From positions 62,001-126,000 of the forward strand of contig NZ_RCWE01000008.1 in the NCBI RefSeq assembly GCF_018448925.1: DNA of 64,000 nt. Direction: 5' to 3'. Source of the stretch: Photorhabdus akhurstii (GTDB lineage Bacteria > Pseudomonadota > Gammaproteobacteria > Enterobacterales > Enterobacteriaceae). The translations under genes and the position numbers were made by a program. How positions within the stretch are numbered: the first letter of the stretch is position 1; each line of letters begins with the position of its first letter. Under the pieces are notes generated by a model. The model searched no databases and was not told the DNA's origin. It saw only the letters and a program-made list of their open reading frames with translations. Positions 37,238-46,701 of the stretch are shown one piece after another.

Positions 37238-38130
37238 GTTTATTCCTTTTAAATGTTAAATAAATAAGGTAGTTATGCTGCCCTGCGTGTCATGGATACA
37301 ATAAAAAAGTTATTGATATTCATTAAAATAAGGCAGCAAATATGGCGTCTGATAACGGGTTGAAATAGGCTGAAAGTAACGGGTAGATAAAGCGGTATCA
37401 TTCGGCCATTAACTATTTCATAACGTTATTATCTATTGTTTCTCTAAATGTCTGTAGTAATGCAATAATAAAATTTATAATAACATAAATAATAGTTAAT
37501 TTGATTAATGATAAGTTTATGAAATAATTGCTATTGTTTTGAATGGTGTTTTATGGAAAGTAAAGTGATTAATATTTTGTGATGAGCGAAGAGGATAATT
37601 AGAAAAGACATTATTTCGACTATATATTAGTCTGTATAAAGTAGTGATTTTCAATGAATGTGGTTATTATTTTTTAAAATTATTTTTAGAATGATAATAT
37701 ACCAAATTAATTTGAAAATGCAGGATTCAAGTATATACAATAAATTTCCTGTAAAAAAAGAATATTGTGACTGGACTCAATATATAGATAATACTCATAT
37801 ACACATAGTTGTATTTGTGTCATGTTGATGTTGAATTTTTTTCATAATGGGATTTTGGAGGAGTGTGATCAATTTAAAGAAAAAACAATATTGCTAAATA
37901 TGATTTAGGCATTGCAAAAATCAATTTATTATTTTAAGTCCTGTTAGACTGGTTTATTTAACTCAGTTATGTTTTTTCTTAGCAAAAATCGCCGTAAGCC
38001 CTTGTATCTTTAAAATTGATTGCAATGTGGCTGAGGCGAGCGAGTGCCGCTAACAAAGAGGCAACTTGAAAGATAACGGCTCTAGTCCTTTTTGGGTTAT
38101 TACTACACACACATGAATATGAGATGACAA
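37238..38130. other. AT-rich spacer with duplicated tcdA leader
   Basis: An 893-bp gene-free stretch between divergent genes. The part next to tcdA (37238 to about 37510) matches the leader of tcdA2. The middle is very A+T-rich with nothing recognisable. The right part holds half of a MITE-like repeat (38029-38078). The promoter of the methyltransferase must lie near 38080-38125. Confidence 0.5.
38029..38078 (-). repeat. half copy of a MITE-like intergenic repeat
   Basis: CGAGCGAGTGC, AACAAAGAGGCAACTTGAAA and GATAACGG are the reverse complement of the left arm of the full element at 43444-43568. Only one arm is present. Confidence 0.7.
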
Positions 38131-38850
38131 ATGAATACTGACTGGATGAATGAAGAGGTTTCAAACTTATTCGATCAATATGATGATTATTTGGAGGAGA
38201 GACTTGGGTACACGCCGTTGATTGAGAACCTTAAGGAGAGTTTGGGGCAAAACATATCGGTTCTTGATTACGGTTGTGGTGGTGGGAAAGTGTCACGTCG
38301 GCTAATTGCTGGAGGCATAAAGACGGTAACGGGAGTAGATATCTCACAAACTATGGTGGACAAAGCTTCCAGCAACATCAATCGTGGCAATAGTTCTTAT
38401 CATCAAATCAAAACCGATGTCCTTGACTTCAATGATAATACTTTCGACGCAGCTATATGCTGTTATGTGTTCATCAGTACTGGTAAAAAGTCTGATCTTT
38501 TAAAAATCGCTAAGGAAATTCATAGGACATTAAAACCTGGCGGCATTTTTTACGTATTGGATACCAATCCGGATTCTGCTGGGATTAAGTTCAGTTCTTT
38601 TATGAGCGGTGATCTAAATAAAAAATACAATGATGGAGAAATCAAGCCAGTGTATTTAGAGCTGCCGAATGGAACTATTTTTAAGATTTCAGATACGCAT
38701 TGGCATAAAGATACATATTACAAAATCTTGAACGAGGCTGGGTTTAACACTATTGAGCTTTTTGAACACAGTGACGAGGATGTTTTAAAAGATACTGACG
38801 GTCTACGATGTTACCCACCTTTCGCTATGTTCAAAGCCACTAAATACTAG
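38131..38850 (+). CDS. class I SAM-dependent methyltransferase
   Basis: A 239-residue methyltransferase. Motif I is VLDYGCGGGKVSRRL (residues ~47-61), with the acidic residue GVDIS at the end of strand 2, TDVLDF for motif II, DAAICCYVF for motif IV and LKPGGIFYVLDTN for motif V. This is the full Rossmann-like fold of small-molecule methyltransferases. The substrate cannot be told. It stands alone on the plus strand between the tcdA genes and the tcdA fossil, in AT-rich island DNA. The ribosome site before ATG 38131 is weak (GAGATG). Confidence 0.85.
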   Translation: MNTDWMNEEVSNLFDQYDDYLEERLGYTPLIENLKESLGQNISVLDYGCGGGKVSRRLIAGGIKTVTGVDISQTMVDKASSNINRGNSSYHQIKTDVLDFNDNTFDAAICCYVFISTGKKSDLLKIAKEIHRTLKPGGIFYVLDTNPDSAGIKFSSFMSGDLNKKYNDGEIKPVYLELPNGTIFKISDTHWHKDTYYKILNEAGFNTIELFEHSDEDVLKDTDGLRCYPPFAMFKATKY

Positions 38851-39085
38851 ATGCTTCATATCTGACCGATGGAATTCCTTGCTTATTACAAAAATGCCGG
38901 TGAGGGATTCCACATGACTAGTTTCGAAGATGAAAAGTAAGTAGATCTGAGAGAGTTTCACTGAAAAATTGGCATTCCAGTAAATCCTTTTCTTCCTGCG
39001 CCTCTTTTTCATTCATTTACTGTTTCTTGCCCTTTTAATGAGGAAAAAAAGCCATAAAACCAGTCGGTACGGGTTTTCCCTTGCT

Positions 39086-39213
39086 TAAATTATAATAACT
39101 TATAAGATATGCGGGCATTGCCAGTGAAGCAGGTTCGATATTACTAAAGTTTTTCTTGTAAAGATCCTTGGCATTTTCTTCGGTAATTTCCTCCGTCAGA
39201 ATATTAAACAATT
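39086..39213 (-). pseudogene. fossil fragment of a fourth tcdA
   Basis: Reading the minus strand gives FNILTEEITEENAKDLYK, then KNFSNIEPASLAMPAYL and SYYNL. This matches residues ~230-275 of the intact TcdA proteins (FNILTEEITEANAEAIYKQN and CLAMPEYLKSYYNF in the 1621-8766 copy). No more tcdA sequence is present on either side. Confidence 0.9.
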
Positions 39214-39215
39214 AC

Positions 39216-39274
39216 GGAGGAATAAAAGTCTACTCCGCTCGAATAAAAGTGTTTAAACGAGCGGTATTTCCTCC
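39216..39274. terminator. nested inverted repeat downstream of the peptide transporter
   Basis: Outer arms GGAGGAA and TTCCTCC enclose inner arms CCGCTCG and CGAGCGG. It lies between the tcdA fossil and the end of dtpB. A T-rich tract follows on the plus strand. It may terminate dtpB or mark a recombination scar. Confidence 0.4.
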
Positions 39275-39312
39275 TTTGGCGAGGTTTTTTATTTTAGATC
39301 AAATCATATTTT

Positions 39313-40773
39313 TTATTTTTCCTGCATCATACGGTTCAGCAACGGCACGGTGGCCGCCATAATGATTGCGACGATAAAGGTGGCAATACCGATTTTGCCG
39401 AATACGCTGGTATAGACTGGCAATGTTTGCAATGGGTCCGTAATACCTTTCGGTGCGGCGGTAAGGGCTGCGACATAGCCGCCGAGTAAGGAGGAAGTTG
39501 CTTGAGTTAAATACCACATCCCCAGAATAAAACCCATCAGGTACTGAGGAACGAGAGCCGCAATCATTGCCAGGCCCAACGCACTGATCATCAATTCACC
39601 GACGCCCTGGAAGAGATAAACCAGAACAATAAACCAGGCGGAAGTTAAACCTTGTTCATCTGCAAACCACAAACCGGCAGCAGCGGCGGTCAGGAAACCT
39701 AAAGAGCATAGGAACATACCAACCGCAAATTTGGCTGGCATCGTCAGGTCCTTACCTTTAGCGCCCCAGTGAGTGTATAGCACGGCGAGTATCGGGCTGG
39801 CGACAACGATCCAGAATGGGTTAAGGGCCTGGAAACTGACCGGATTGATATTAAAACCAAGCAACTGATGGTGAACGTTGTGGATGGCGAAGAAGTTGAG
39901 AGAAGTCGGCATCTGAGCATATAGGATAAAGAACACAATAGCTTGAAGCATCAAAATGAAAGCAACAAACATTTTGTTACGGCCAATTTTATCCTGTTTG
40001 AGTGCTTCCCGGAAAAAGATAAACACTACGATGACAGATAGGGTAATCAGCATAATATTGGCTATTTTCACGTTGTGCATCAGCCATGCACAGACGTAAA
40101 CCATCACAACACTTCCTGCCACGACCAGAAATAGGTTTGTGTAGTTGATTCGTTGATGGTCGGGTTCGGAACCAATATTACGCACGGTATTGCGACAGAA
40201 AATATAGACCAACAACGCGATAATCAGACCAATACCACAGATATTGTAGGTAACGGCATAACTAAATTTTTCCGCAATAACGGGAGCGAGAGCGAGTGAG
40301 AACAGCGAGCCGAGGTTGATTGACATGTAAAATAGCGTAAAAGCCCCGTCCAGACGAGGATCTTTGGGGGGATAGCATTTAGACAACAGGCTGGCTGGGT
40401 TGGCTTTGAACAGGCCGTTACCAACGGCGATCGTTCCCAATGCGTAGAAAATTAAATTAGGGTGCAGGATAGAAAGGCCAGTCATAAAGTAGCCAATTGC
40501 CAGCACAATGGCACCCAACACAATGGTTCGTTTAGTTCCCAGTAAGTGGTCCCCTACATAGCCGCCAATAGAGATCAAACCAAAAACCAACGCGGCAAAT
40601 GCACCGAAGGTAATAAACGCTTGTTCCTGGGAAAATCCCAATTTTTGTACAAAATAGACAGTGAGAACACCTTGTACGCCGTAGTAGCCGAATCGTTCCC
40701 AAAGCTCGACGAAGAAAATCATAAAGAACGGCTTGGGTTGTTGTAATAAACCGATGGATACGGGTTTATTCAT
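39313..40773 (-). CDS. dtpB: proton-dependent di/tripeptide transporter (POT family)
   Basis: A 486-residue inner-membrane peptide:proton symporter. The POT signature [10 protein letters not shown] (E-x-x-E-R motif) follows the N-terminus KPFFMIFFV, and about 14 hydrophobic segments run to the C-terminus, the usual DtpA/DtpB length. ATG at 40773 ([10 protein letters not shown]) is preferred over 40875 because AGAGGC lies upstream and family proteins begin here. It lies 323 bp behind hpaC with a hairpin between, so it is probably a separate unit. E. coli DtpA and DtpB are both close matches in size; which one is the true orthologue is not certain. Confidence 0.9.
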   Translation of the reverse strand: MNKPVSIGLLQQPKPFFMIFFVELWERFGYYGVQGVLTVYFVQKLGFSQEQAFITFGAFAALVFGLISIGGYVGDHLLGTKRTIVLGAIVLAIGYFMTGLSILHPNLIFYALGTIAVGNGLFKANPASLLSKCYPPKDPRLDGAFTLFYMSINLGSLFSLALAPVIAEKFSYAVTYNICGIGLIIALLVYIFCRNTVRNIGSEPDHQRINYTNLFLVVAGSVVMVYVCAWLMHNVKIANIMLITLSVIVVFIFFREALKQDKIGRNKMFVAFILMLQAIVFFILYAQMPTSLNFFAIHNVHHQLLGFNINPVSFQALNPFWIVVASPILAVLYTHWGAKGKDLTMPAKFAVGMFLCSLGFLTAAAAGLWFADEQGLTSAWFIVLVYLFQGVGELMISALGLAMIAALVPQYLMGFILGMWYLTQATSSLLGGYVAALTAAPKGITDPLQTLPVYTSVFGKIGIATFIVAIIMAATVPLLNRMMQEK

Positions 40774-41096
40774 AGTTAATTGCCTCTGATTGGTTGAAAT
40801 ACACTCGGTAAATGTACAGTGACGTTCAGTGACATGATTTGTCGCTAAAGTGGTTTTCTTATGTACTTTATTCAAGTGGTCGGAGGACAGTAGATTATTA
40901 TATGGTTAAAATATGTTCCCGGTGGCCGATCACACTAACATAAAGATATTTATATTGAATTTAATAGTATATTCATCAAGTGAATGCTAAAAATGATCAG
41001 GAAAAGAGCTGAATAGAGGCATTGACAAAGGAATGCTATTCAGGCCGTTCAGGGCCTGAATAGTGGAAGAACGATGACTGCCAGGAGGAGAGGCAG
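40774..41096 (-). promoter_or_regulatory. dtp upstream spacer
   Basis: A 323-bp spacer holding the hairpin at 41036-41063 behind hpaC and the dtp promoter region. No further gene is visible. Confidence 0.5.
41036..41063 (-). terminator. hairpin behind hpaC
   Basis: CTATTCAGGCC, loop GTTCAG, GGCCTGAATAG: perfect 11-bp stem 33 bp beyond the hpaC stop. The U-run is weak, but position and stability fit the end of the hpaBC unit. Confidence 0.6.
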
Positions 41097-41615
41097 TTAA
41101 ACTGCGGCAGCTTCAATTTCCAACATAACTGGACGGAAATTACGCTTGAAATAGATGAGGCCGTGGCCTTGTTCGCTTACCGTGATATGTCTAATCTGAA
41201 CCAGATACACGTTATGCGTCCCCACTTCTTGAACCTGTTCAATTTCACCTTCAAGACTCGCGAGGGTGCCGGTTAACACTGGTTGACCCAACACCCCTGT
41301 CTGCCAGATATTCCAGCGAAAACGCTCTTCCATGCTGACTCCGGTCATACCGGCAAAGTGGCGTGCCATCAATTCTTGTTCGTGGTTTAAAATATTTACA
41401 CACAGGCGGCCATTTTCCTGAAAAACGGTATTCATAGCACTGTTTCGGTTAATGCATACCATCAACGTGGGTGGCGTATCGGTGATCGAGCATACCGCTG
41501 TGGCAGTGATACCACAGCATCCCGCGCGGCCATCGGTGGTGACGATATTCACCGCTGCTGACAGACTCGCCATCGCATCCCTGAAACGCAGGCGATGTTC
41601 ATTTTCTACAGACAT
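41097..41615 (-). CDS. hpaC: 4-hydroxyphenylacetate 3-monooxygenase, flavin reductase part
   Basis: A 172-residue NADH:flavin oxidoreductase that supplies FADH2 to HpaB. The flavin reductase domain shows FRDAMASLSAAVNIVTTDG, GCCGITATAVCSITDTPPTL, NSAMNTVF and the RHITV/GLIYFKRNF end. It starts 19 bp after hpaB with GGAGG before ATG 41615, so the pair is translated together. The length matches the E. coli protein (170). Confidence 0.95.
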   Translation of the reverse strand: MSVENEHRLRFRDAMASLSAAVNIVTTDGRAGCCGITATAVCSITDTPPTLMVCINRNSAMNTVFQENGRLCVNILNHEQELMARHFAGMTGVSMEERFRWNIWQTGVLGQPVLTGTLASLEGEIEQVQEVGTHNVYLVQIRHITVSEQGHGLIYFKRNFRPVMLEIEAAAV

Positions 41616-41634
41616 ATTGGCCTCCTGCTACCGA

Positions 41635-43197
41635 TTATTTCAGCAGCTTATCTAACTGGTTGATATCGCTATTATTGTATAAGTGTGGTCTACGCCAACC
41701 ATGCTGATCATAATCAGCAAGGCAACGATCAACCATATCCATCATTTTTTTCATATTGCCGGAGCCATGAGCATGGCGCAGACATTGCATCCGAATTTCA
41801 TCCTGACTACCGGCATAGTTGATTTCGTACAACTCGTGACGGCCGCCAAATTCACTGCCAATGGCGTCCCACATCAGTTTTAAAATCTTGATACGTTCAA
41901 CGTGATCGATACCGTTGGAACCCCGAACATACCGGGCCAGATATTTATCAATTTCAGGGTTGTTCATATCACGTACACTAGATGGTAGATAAATTAGGCC
42001 ACTGGTGACGTTACTTTCAATAATATTCTTAATCTTAGTGTAGGCCATTGGCGCCATAACGCGATAAGTTTGTATTGCCTGAGTATCCGGCATATAAGCG
42101 CCGCTTTTCCACGGTTTGGCTTCTGCCCACATCGCGTCGCTCAGTGACCAAAACAGGTTACGCCAGGCAACCACTTCGCCCAGGTTAGCTTGAACTCCCC
42201 GGAATTCGATCACGCCGGTACATTCCAGGCTCCTTTGTAGCAGAGCAGTAATAAAATCCAGCTTCACCGCCAGCCGTATACAAGCCTGTAATGGGAATAG
42301 ACTGGTGAAACCCGCTTGAATCGCCCAGTTGCGCGCACGGTCGAAATCACGGTAAATCAGGACATTTTCCCAAGGGATAAGTACCTTATCCATCACCAGA
42401 ATTGCATCGTTTTCATCAAAACGGCTGGATAAAGGATAATCGAATGGGGAACCTGTTGCTCCTGCTACCAATTCATAGGAACCGCGGGAGATCAGTTTCA
42501 CGCCTTCCGCATCCATTGGCGCGACAAACATCAGGGCGAAATCAGGGTTATCCCCCATGACTTGTGCGGAGCCAAAACCGATAAAGTTATAGTGGGTCAG
42601 GGCTGAGTTAGTTGCTACCACTTTTGCGCCGCTGACAATGATACCGGCATCAGTCTCTTTTTCTAGCTTAATATAGACATCACGTGTCTCATCAGCGGGT
42701 TTATGACGATCGATTGGTGGATTAACAATAGCATGGTTAAAGTAAACGCCTGTTTCCTGAATACGTTTGTACCAGGTACGGGCATTATCAGCGAATTGAC
42801 CATAATATTCAGGAAATGCGCCGAGCACGTTACCGAAAGCCGCTTTATAGTCAGGTGAGCGACCCATCCAGCCATAGGTTTGGCGTGACCATTCCGCTAT
42901 AGCATCACGTTGTTGGCGCAGCTCATCCGCACTGGTAGCAAAGCGGAAGAACTTGTGGGTGTACCCGCCATTGCCGGTATCGGTATTCCAGCACAGGACA
43001 TCATGAGTCTCCGGGGCGTGCAGGGCATCGTACAACTGACCGATTGAAGCAGCAGAATTACGGAATGCGGGATGTGTGGTGACATCTTTTACGCGTTCGC
43101 CATAAATATAAATTTCGCGGCCATCTTGAAGGCTTTTCAGGTACTCTTCACCGGTGAAAGGACGTTTTTTGTCGGCGCGAAAATCTTCTGGTTTCAT
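41635..43197 (-). CDS. hpaB: 4-hydroxyphenylacetate 3-monooxygenase, oxygenase part
   Basis: A 520-residue FADH2-dependent oxygenase that hydroxylates 4-hydroxyphenylacetate to 3,4-dihydroxyphenylacetate with HpaC. The start MKPEDFRADKKRPFTGEEYL and the motifs GRSPDYKA, ETDAGIIVSGAKVVATNSAL and GSEFGGRHELYEINYAG are those of the family. ATG at 43197 is preceded by GAGG. In E. coli hpaB directly follows hpaA; here they are separated by over 8 kb of toxin genes, so hpaBC must use its own promoter in the 43198-43609 spacer. Confidence 0.96.
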   Translation of the reverse strand: MKPEDFRADKKRPFTGEEYLKSLQDGREIYIYGERVKDVTTHPAFRNSAASIGQLYDALHAPETHDVLCWNTDTGNGGYTHKFFRFATSADELRQQRDAIAEWSRQTYGWMGRSPDYKAAFGNVLGAFPEYYGQFADNARTWYKRIQETGVYFNHAIVNPPIDRHKPADETRDVYIKLEKETDAGIIVSGAKVVATNSALTHYNFIGFGSAQVMGDNPDFALMFVAPMDAEGVKLISRGSYELVAGATGSPFDYPLSSRFDENDAILVMDKVLIPWENVLIYRDFDRARNWAIQAGFTSLFPLQACIRLAVKLDFITALLQRSLECTGVIEFRGVQANLGEVVAWRNLFWSLSDAMWAEAKPWKSGAYMPDTQAIQTYRVMAPMAYTKIKNIIESNVTSGLIYLPSSVRDMNNPEIDKYLARYVRGSNGIDHVERIKILKLMWDAIGSEFGGRHELYEINYAGSQDEIRMQCLRHAHGSGNMKKMMDMVDRCLADYDQHGWRRPHLYNNSDINQLDKLLK

Positions 43198-43609
43198 GTC
43201 TACCTCACAGTCGTCATAAAAGGCGCCGGTCTTGATATAAGATAATCAATATTGGCACGGAAATGTTAATTTAATGTTTGTTTTGTGTTTCTTAATTGAA
43301 GCTTTAGAACGGCGTTTCTTGAATAGATTTTTGGAAGGTTCGCTGGTACTTTTCGTTGGAAAGAACGATTTGTTATTTAAAGTGTGATCTGGGCGATATT
43401 TTGGTGACCGTTTATACGGTCACCTTTAGTGGGATATATAGTTATACCCGTTATCTTTCAAGTTGCCTCTTTGTTGGTTGCACTCGCTCACCCCGGTCAC
43501 ATAGTTTGCTATGCTCCCGGGGATTCATTCCCTTGCCGTCGCGATGCATCTTGAAATCCATAGGGTATATATGAGTTTATGTACCGGAGCCTTGATTAAG
43601 GCACAGAGA
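43198..43609 (-). promoter_or_regulatory. hpaB upstream spacer with a MITE-like repeat
   Basis: A 412-bp spacer that must hold the hpaBC promoter (near 43198-43400). The half next to tccC is filled by the 125-bp inverted-repeat element. No gene is seen. Confidence 0.5.
43444..43568. repeat. 125-bp MITE-like intergenic repeat
   Basis: Ends ATACCC and GGGTAT, with inner arms TTTCAAG and CTTGAAA, and a core where CCCCGG and CCGGGG flank CATAG-TTTG-CTATG. The whole can fold on itself. Half of the same element, inverted, lies at 38029-38078. Short repeats of this type are frequent between genes in Photorhabdus and Xenorhabdus. There is no coding potential. Confidence 0.75.
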
Positions 43610-46459
43610 TTAATGTACATGCAATTTTTTATTTCTGGATGATGAAGGGGCCTCTTCCGGGTTTGCACGTTTTTTGCTTATTACTGGCTGACGTTTTTCA
43701 GCTGTAACTAATCCGATACTATATTTACTTTTTGGGTAATCATGGCCGCGAAATTCATTGACGTTTGTGATAAACATTGCGCTTACCTTTCTCGTACTTT
43801 GCAAATACTCGCCTTCGTCTCTTTTAGGTTCAGATAAATCTGTCAGAATTGAAGCGGCTACTTTTTTATCCTCACCATATACAACAGCTATTGCAGCACC
43901 AAAATGAAAAGGATATGCCCCTTTTCCACTTTTTATCTTCTCCGCGATCATTAGCCCTTGTTTTAAATCTGGCAGGTCTGTTTTATCCATTGTGGATTTT
44001 CCTAATGGGAGATGTTCTTCTTTTAAATCTTCGTCAGAGGCATTACCTATTGATTTATTTCCAAACTCCACGGACATTATTACTCCCAGATCTGCGCCAA
44101 CTGTTGCTTCGTTTTCGTAAGGGAATGGTTTAGTCTCATGTTTGTTGTATAAGATATCAAGGGTATATTCTGTGTTGCTAATACAACTTATCGGTAGGTC
44201 TTTTTTGAAAGTTAATGTTGACACTCCATTCTCGGATGGACCTCTATCAAATAGCTCCTCTGGTACATTGAGGCCGGGTTTTTTTTCTTCTAACAGCTTA
44301 TCTACAGGACCATAATGTAAAAATTCATCTTTGATTCTTATCAACGTTGGTTTTAATTTAGATCTTTTTTGCTCATCTATTTCTACATCAAAGTCAAATC
44401 CGGGAATATTGTATTTCGTAGGTGCAAGCCCAGAAATATCAACCAGTGTTGACGGATTATTTCTCACCATCCGGTATAGATTCAGTCCATCGATTGTTCC
44501 AGCCGGATCGGCGCTTAACCACCTACCAACCCACGGCTGATAATAGCGGTAGCCGTAATAATAGAGCCCGGTAGCATCGCGTTCTTTACCTGAGTAACGG
44601 AGGATTTTGTAGCTGGCTTCTATTTGGTTTCTTGCTGCCCATAATGCTGTGCCGCCAAATGGATAATACTCTTCCTGACTGATAATTTGTCCTGCGTTAT
44701 CCAGTTCAAGTTGACTGGAACCAATCAAATTATCATAGCTATAGCGAAGCTGATTGTTATTGATACCGGCTGGTGGCGTAGTTTCCCAGTGTAGAACTCG
44801 CACTTGTGCGTGGCCTGCTGCTCCCACGGTAATAGCATGCAGGTCTTCTGATGTAGTAGTCCCATTTTGTGTTGTACGTAGCTCCAGATCGGGAAGATAA
44901 GTTACTCGTTGCTGCTGCGTGCTGTTGCCAGTCTGTTGCTCACTGACTTTTAACCGTCGCATGCCGTCGTTGCCGTAACGATACCATTCCCGATCGCTGG
45001 CGCTCTCGCGACTGACTGGCGTTACCTGTTTTAGTTCACCTCGTGTATTCCAACTCAGCTCTTGCCCCGGTAACAATTTTGTTTGATGTCCGCCGGCATC
45101 AAACAGTGCCTCCACCTGTGTTGGGTCTGAGGTTAGCGAACTCAGCACTGCCCGGTTACTGCGATTCGAAACGGTGATATCTGTGGTGTAGTTATTTTGG
45201 GCGGCGGGGGAACTGTGCCGGATTTGAACCAAATTGCCGCCGCGATCGTAATTATAGCTGCGAGTATAGTTGGTATATGAGTTTTCATCAGTAGGAAGAG
45301 GGATGATTGGCGAAGGAAGTTGGTTGCTTTGCTGGCCGATGTTAGCCATCTCACGTCCTGTTGCACTGATAAGCTGATACAGGGAATCGTAGGTGTAGGT
45401 ATTTTCAGGGACTATTTTCTGATTGCGCCAGAAGCGGGTGGCTTCTGCATCATTACGGACACTAATAATATTCCCTACAGGATCATGTTCATAGCGTAGA
45501 TCTTGTAACACCTTGCTATCTGATTGACGGCGAGTAGTGGTACCGATCAATCGTAGAGTTTCCGGTTCATAGCTGTATTCAGTGATAACGCCATTACCGT
45601 GTTCTTCACGCAATTTCTGGCCTGCGGCGGAATAGGTCAGGGATTTGACAATGACTTGCTCACTTTGGTTTTTCAATGTCAGCCAGCTACCTTGTAATTG
45701 TCCTGCCACGTTGTAAGCCAGACGTTGCATGTTGCCTTTTGCATCGGTTTGGGTCAGCAAAGCGCCGGTAGCATCAAAGGTGCTTTGTGTCGTGTAAGTT
45801 TCGCTATTGAGTTTGGTCTGCCAGAGGGTTTCATCGTTACCTGTCCAGTCTGCTTCCTGACCGTCGGCTAATAACTGACGGGATTGAGATAAGATGTTTT
45901 CTGTCAATGACAGGCTTTCCAGTTGCGTCACTCCTGCTGTGTCGTAGTGGCGCACATACTGGCCGGCAAGATTATGATCTTTCTCCGCCTGTGTATTACC
46001 AGCCCAAATAAAATGCTCAGTAACGCGGGGAGTCTGTTCTCCGGGGGCTTGTTCACTTACGGATAATAGACGACCGGGCAGGGTATTGGCTTCATATTGT
46101 CGGGTCTGAATGGCGCCGGTTGCGGTTACAATCAACACTTGACGGCCTTCAATATCATTGAGGGCTACGGTACGGCCGGCATCGACACTTTCTGTCCGCA
46201 AAGTGTCGCCGGTGAGATTGTATTGCCAGAGGAAGTTGGGGTTTGTCGAGTTATTGGTTTGTTTGGCGTCATACAGCCGTGGATCAATGCTTTGGCTCAA
46301 GTGTCCTCGGGTATCATATTGGTGGCGGGTAATACGAGTATCTGTATCGCCTCCCGCGACGTCACGGTGAAAGTCGATGTTACGAATGGTCAGGCCACGG
46401 TTATCGTAGACGTTAACGGTGGGCGTATGTTGATAAAGTTTTGGGTCAATGTTTTTCAT
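43610..46459 (-). CDS. tccC: TccC-family TcC subunit with unidentified payload
   Basis: A 949-residue TcC protein. Residues 1 to about 680 (RHS repeats and the core YYYGYRYYQPWVGRWLSADP) are nearly identical to TccC3. The junction reads NNPSTLVDISGLAP instead of the common DPDG. After it comes a completely different C-terminal domain of about 265 residues, not the ADP-ribosyltransferase of TccC3. It holds a Cys in DLPISCISNTEY (~758), a segment YPFHFGAAIAVVYGEDKK (~850) and SAMFITNVNEFRGHDYP, then a basic tail. The HFGAAIAVV segment faintly recalls papain-like or deamidase toxin domains, but I cannot name the activity. ATG at 46459 has AGAGG. No tcdA or tcdB gene is adjacent, so it should be an alternative TcC used with a TcB made elsewhere. 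Confidence 0.93.
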   Translation of the reverse strand: MKNIDPKLYQHTPTVNVYDNRGLTIRNIDFHRDVAGGDTDTRITRHQYDTRGHLSQSIDPRLYDAKQTNNSTNPNFLWQYNLTGDTLRTESVDAGRTVALNDIEGRQVLIVTATGAIQTRQYEANTLPGRLLSVSEQAPGEQTPRVTEHFIWAGNTQAEKDHNLAGQYVRHYDTAGVTQLESLSLTENILSQSRQLLADGQEADWTGNDETLWQTKLNSETYTTQSTFDATGALLTQTDAKGNMQRLAYNVAGQLQGSWLTLKNQSEQVIVKSLTYSAAGQKLREEHGNGVITEYSYEPETLRLIGTTTRRQSDSKVLQDLRYEHDPVGNIISVRNDAEATRFWRNQKIVPENTYTYDSLYQLISATGREMANIGQQSNQLPSPIIPLPTDENSYTNYTRSYNYDRGGNLVQIRHSSPAAQNNYTTDITVSNRSNRAVLSSLTSDPTQVEALFDAGGHQTKLLPGQELSWNTRGELKQVTPVSRESASDREWYRYGNDGMRRLKVSEQQTGNSTQQQRVTYLPDLELRTTQNGTTTSEDLHAITVGAAGHAQVRVLHWETTPPAGINNNQLRYSYDNLIGSSQLELDNAGQIISQEEYYPFGGTALWAARNQIEASYKILRYSGKERDATGLYYYGYRYYQPWVGRWLSADPAGTIDGLNLYRMVRNNPSTLVDISGLAPTKYNIPGFDFDVEIDEQKRSKLKPTLIRIKDEFLHYGPVDKLLEEKKPGLNVPEELFDRGPSENGVSTLTFKKDLPISCISNTEYTLDILYNKHETKPFPYENEATVGADLGVIMSVEFGNKSIGNASDEDLKEEHLPLGKSTMDKTDLPDLKQGLMIAEKIKSGKGAYPFHFGAAIAVVYGEDKKVAASILTDLSEPKRDEGEYLQSTRKVSAMFITNVNEFRGHDYPKSKYSIGLVTAEKRQPVISKKRANPEEAPSSSRNKKLHVH

Positions 46460-46701
46460 GATTTACCTCTTTGTTATATTTAAGAATTTCTGTCATCACA
46501 GCTTTATCTGCATTAAGCTGAATAGGTGTTTTGACATCGATAACAGTGATCATCACTGCTATGGATATGCTAATTCACCTAATTAATGATAGATGCTAAA
46601 TAGTGATTTAAAATGACTGAAAATATGGAACGCCTTTTATTTTCTGATCTCTTTACTTTATGTATTGGTAAATTCAGCTTAATTTATACTTGTTTTAAAC
46701 G

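Larger units (their letters stand above)
38851..39312. other. spacer with tcdA fossil and compound inverted repeat
   Basis: The first ~230 bp hold nothing I can identify. They are followed by a 128-bp tcdA fragment and a nested inverted repeat that ends next to the peptide transporter gene. The stretch looks like island-boundary debris. Confidence 0.5.

Noticed and set aside
37979-38164. 61-codon minus-strand frame
   Set aside because: It lies over the MITE-like half repeat and the start of the methyltransferase gene; no coding features.
37238-39312. Possible tRNA attachment site or integrase marking the island edge
   Set aside because: No tRNA-like cloverleaf, integrase or direct repeat could be found by eye; only the tcdA fossil and repeats mark the edge.
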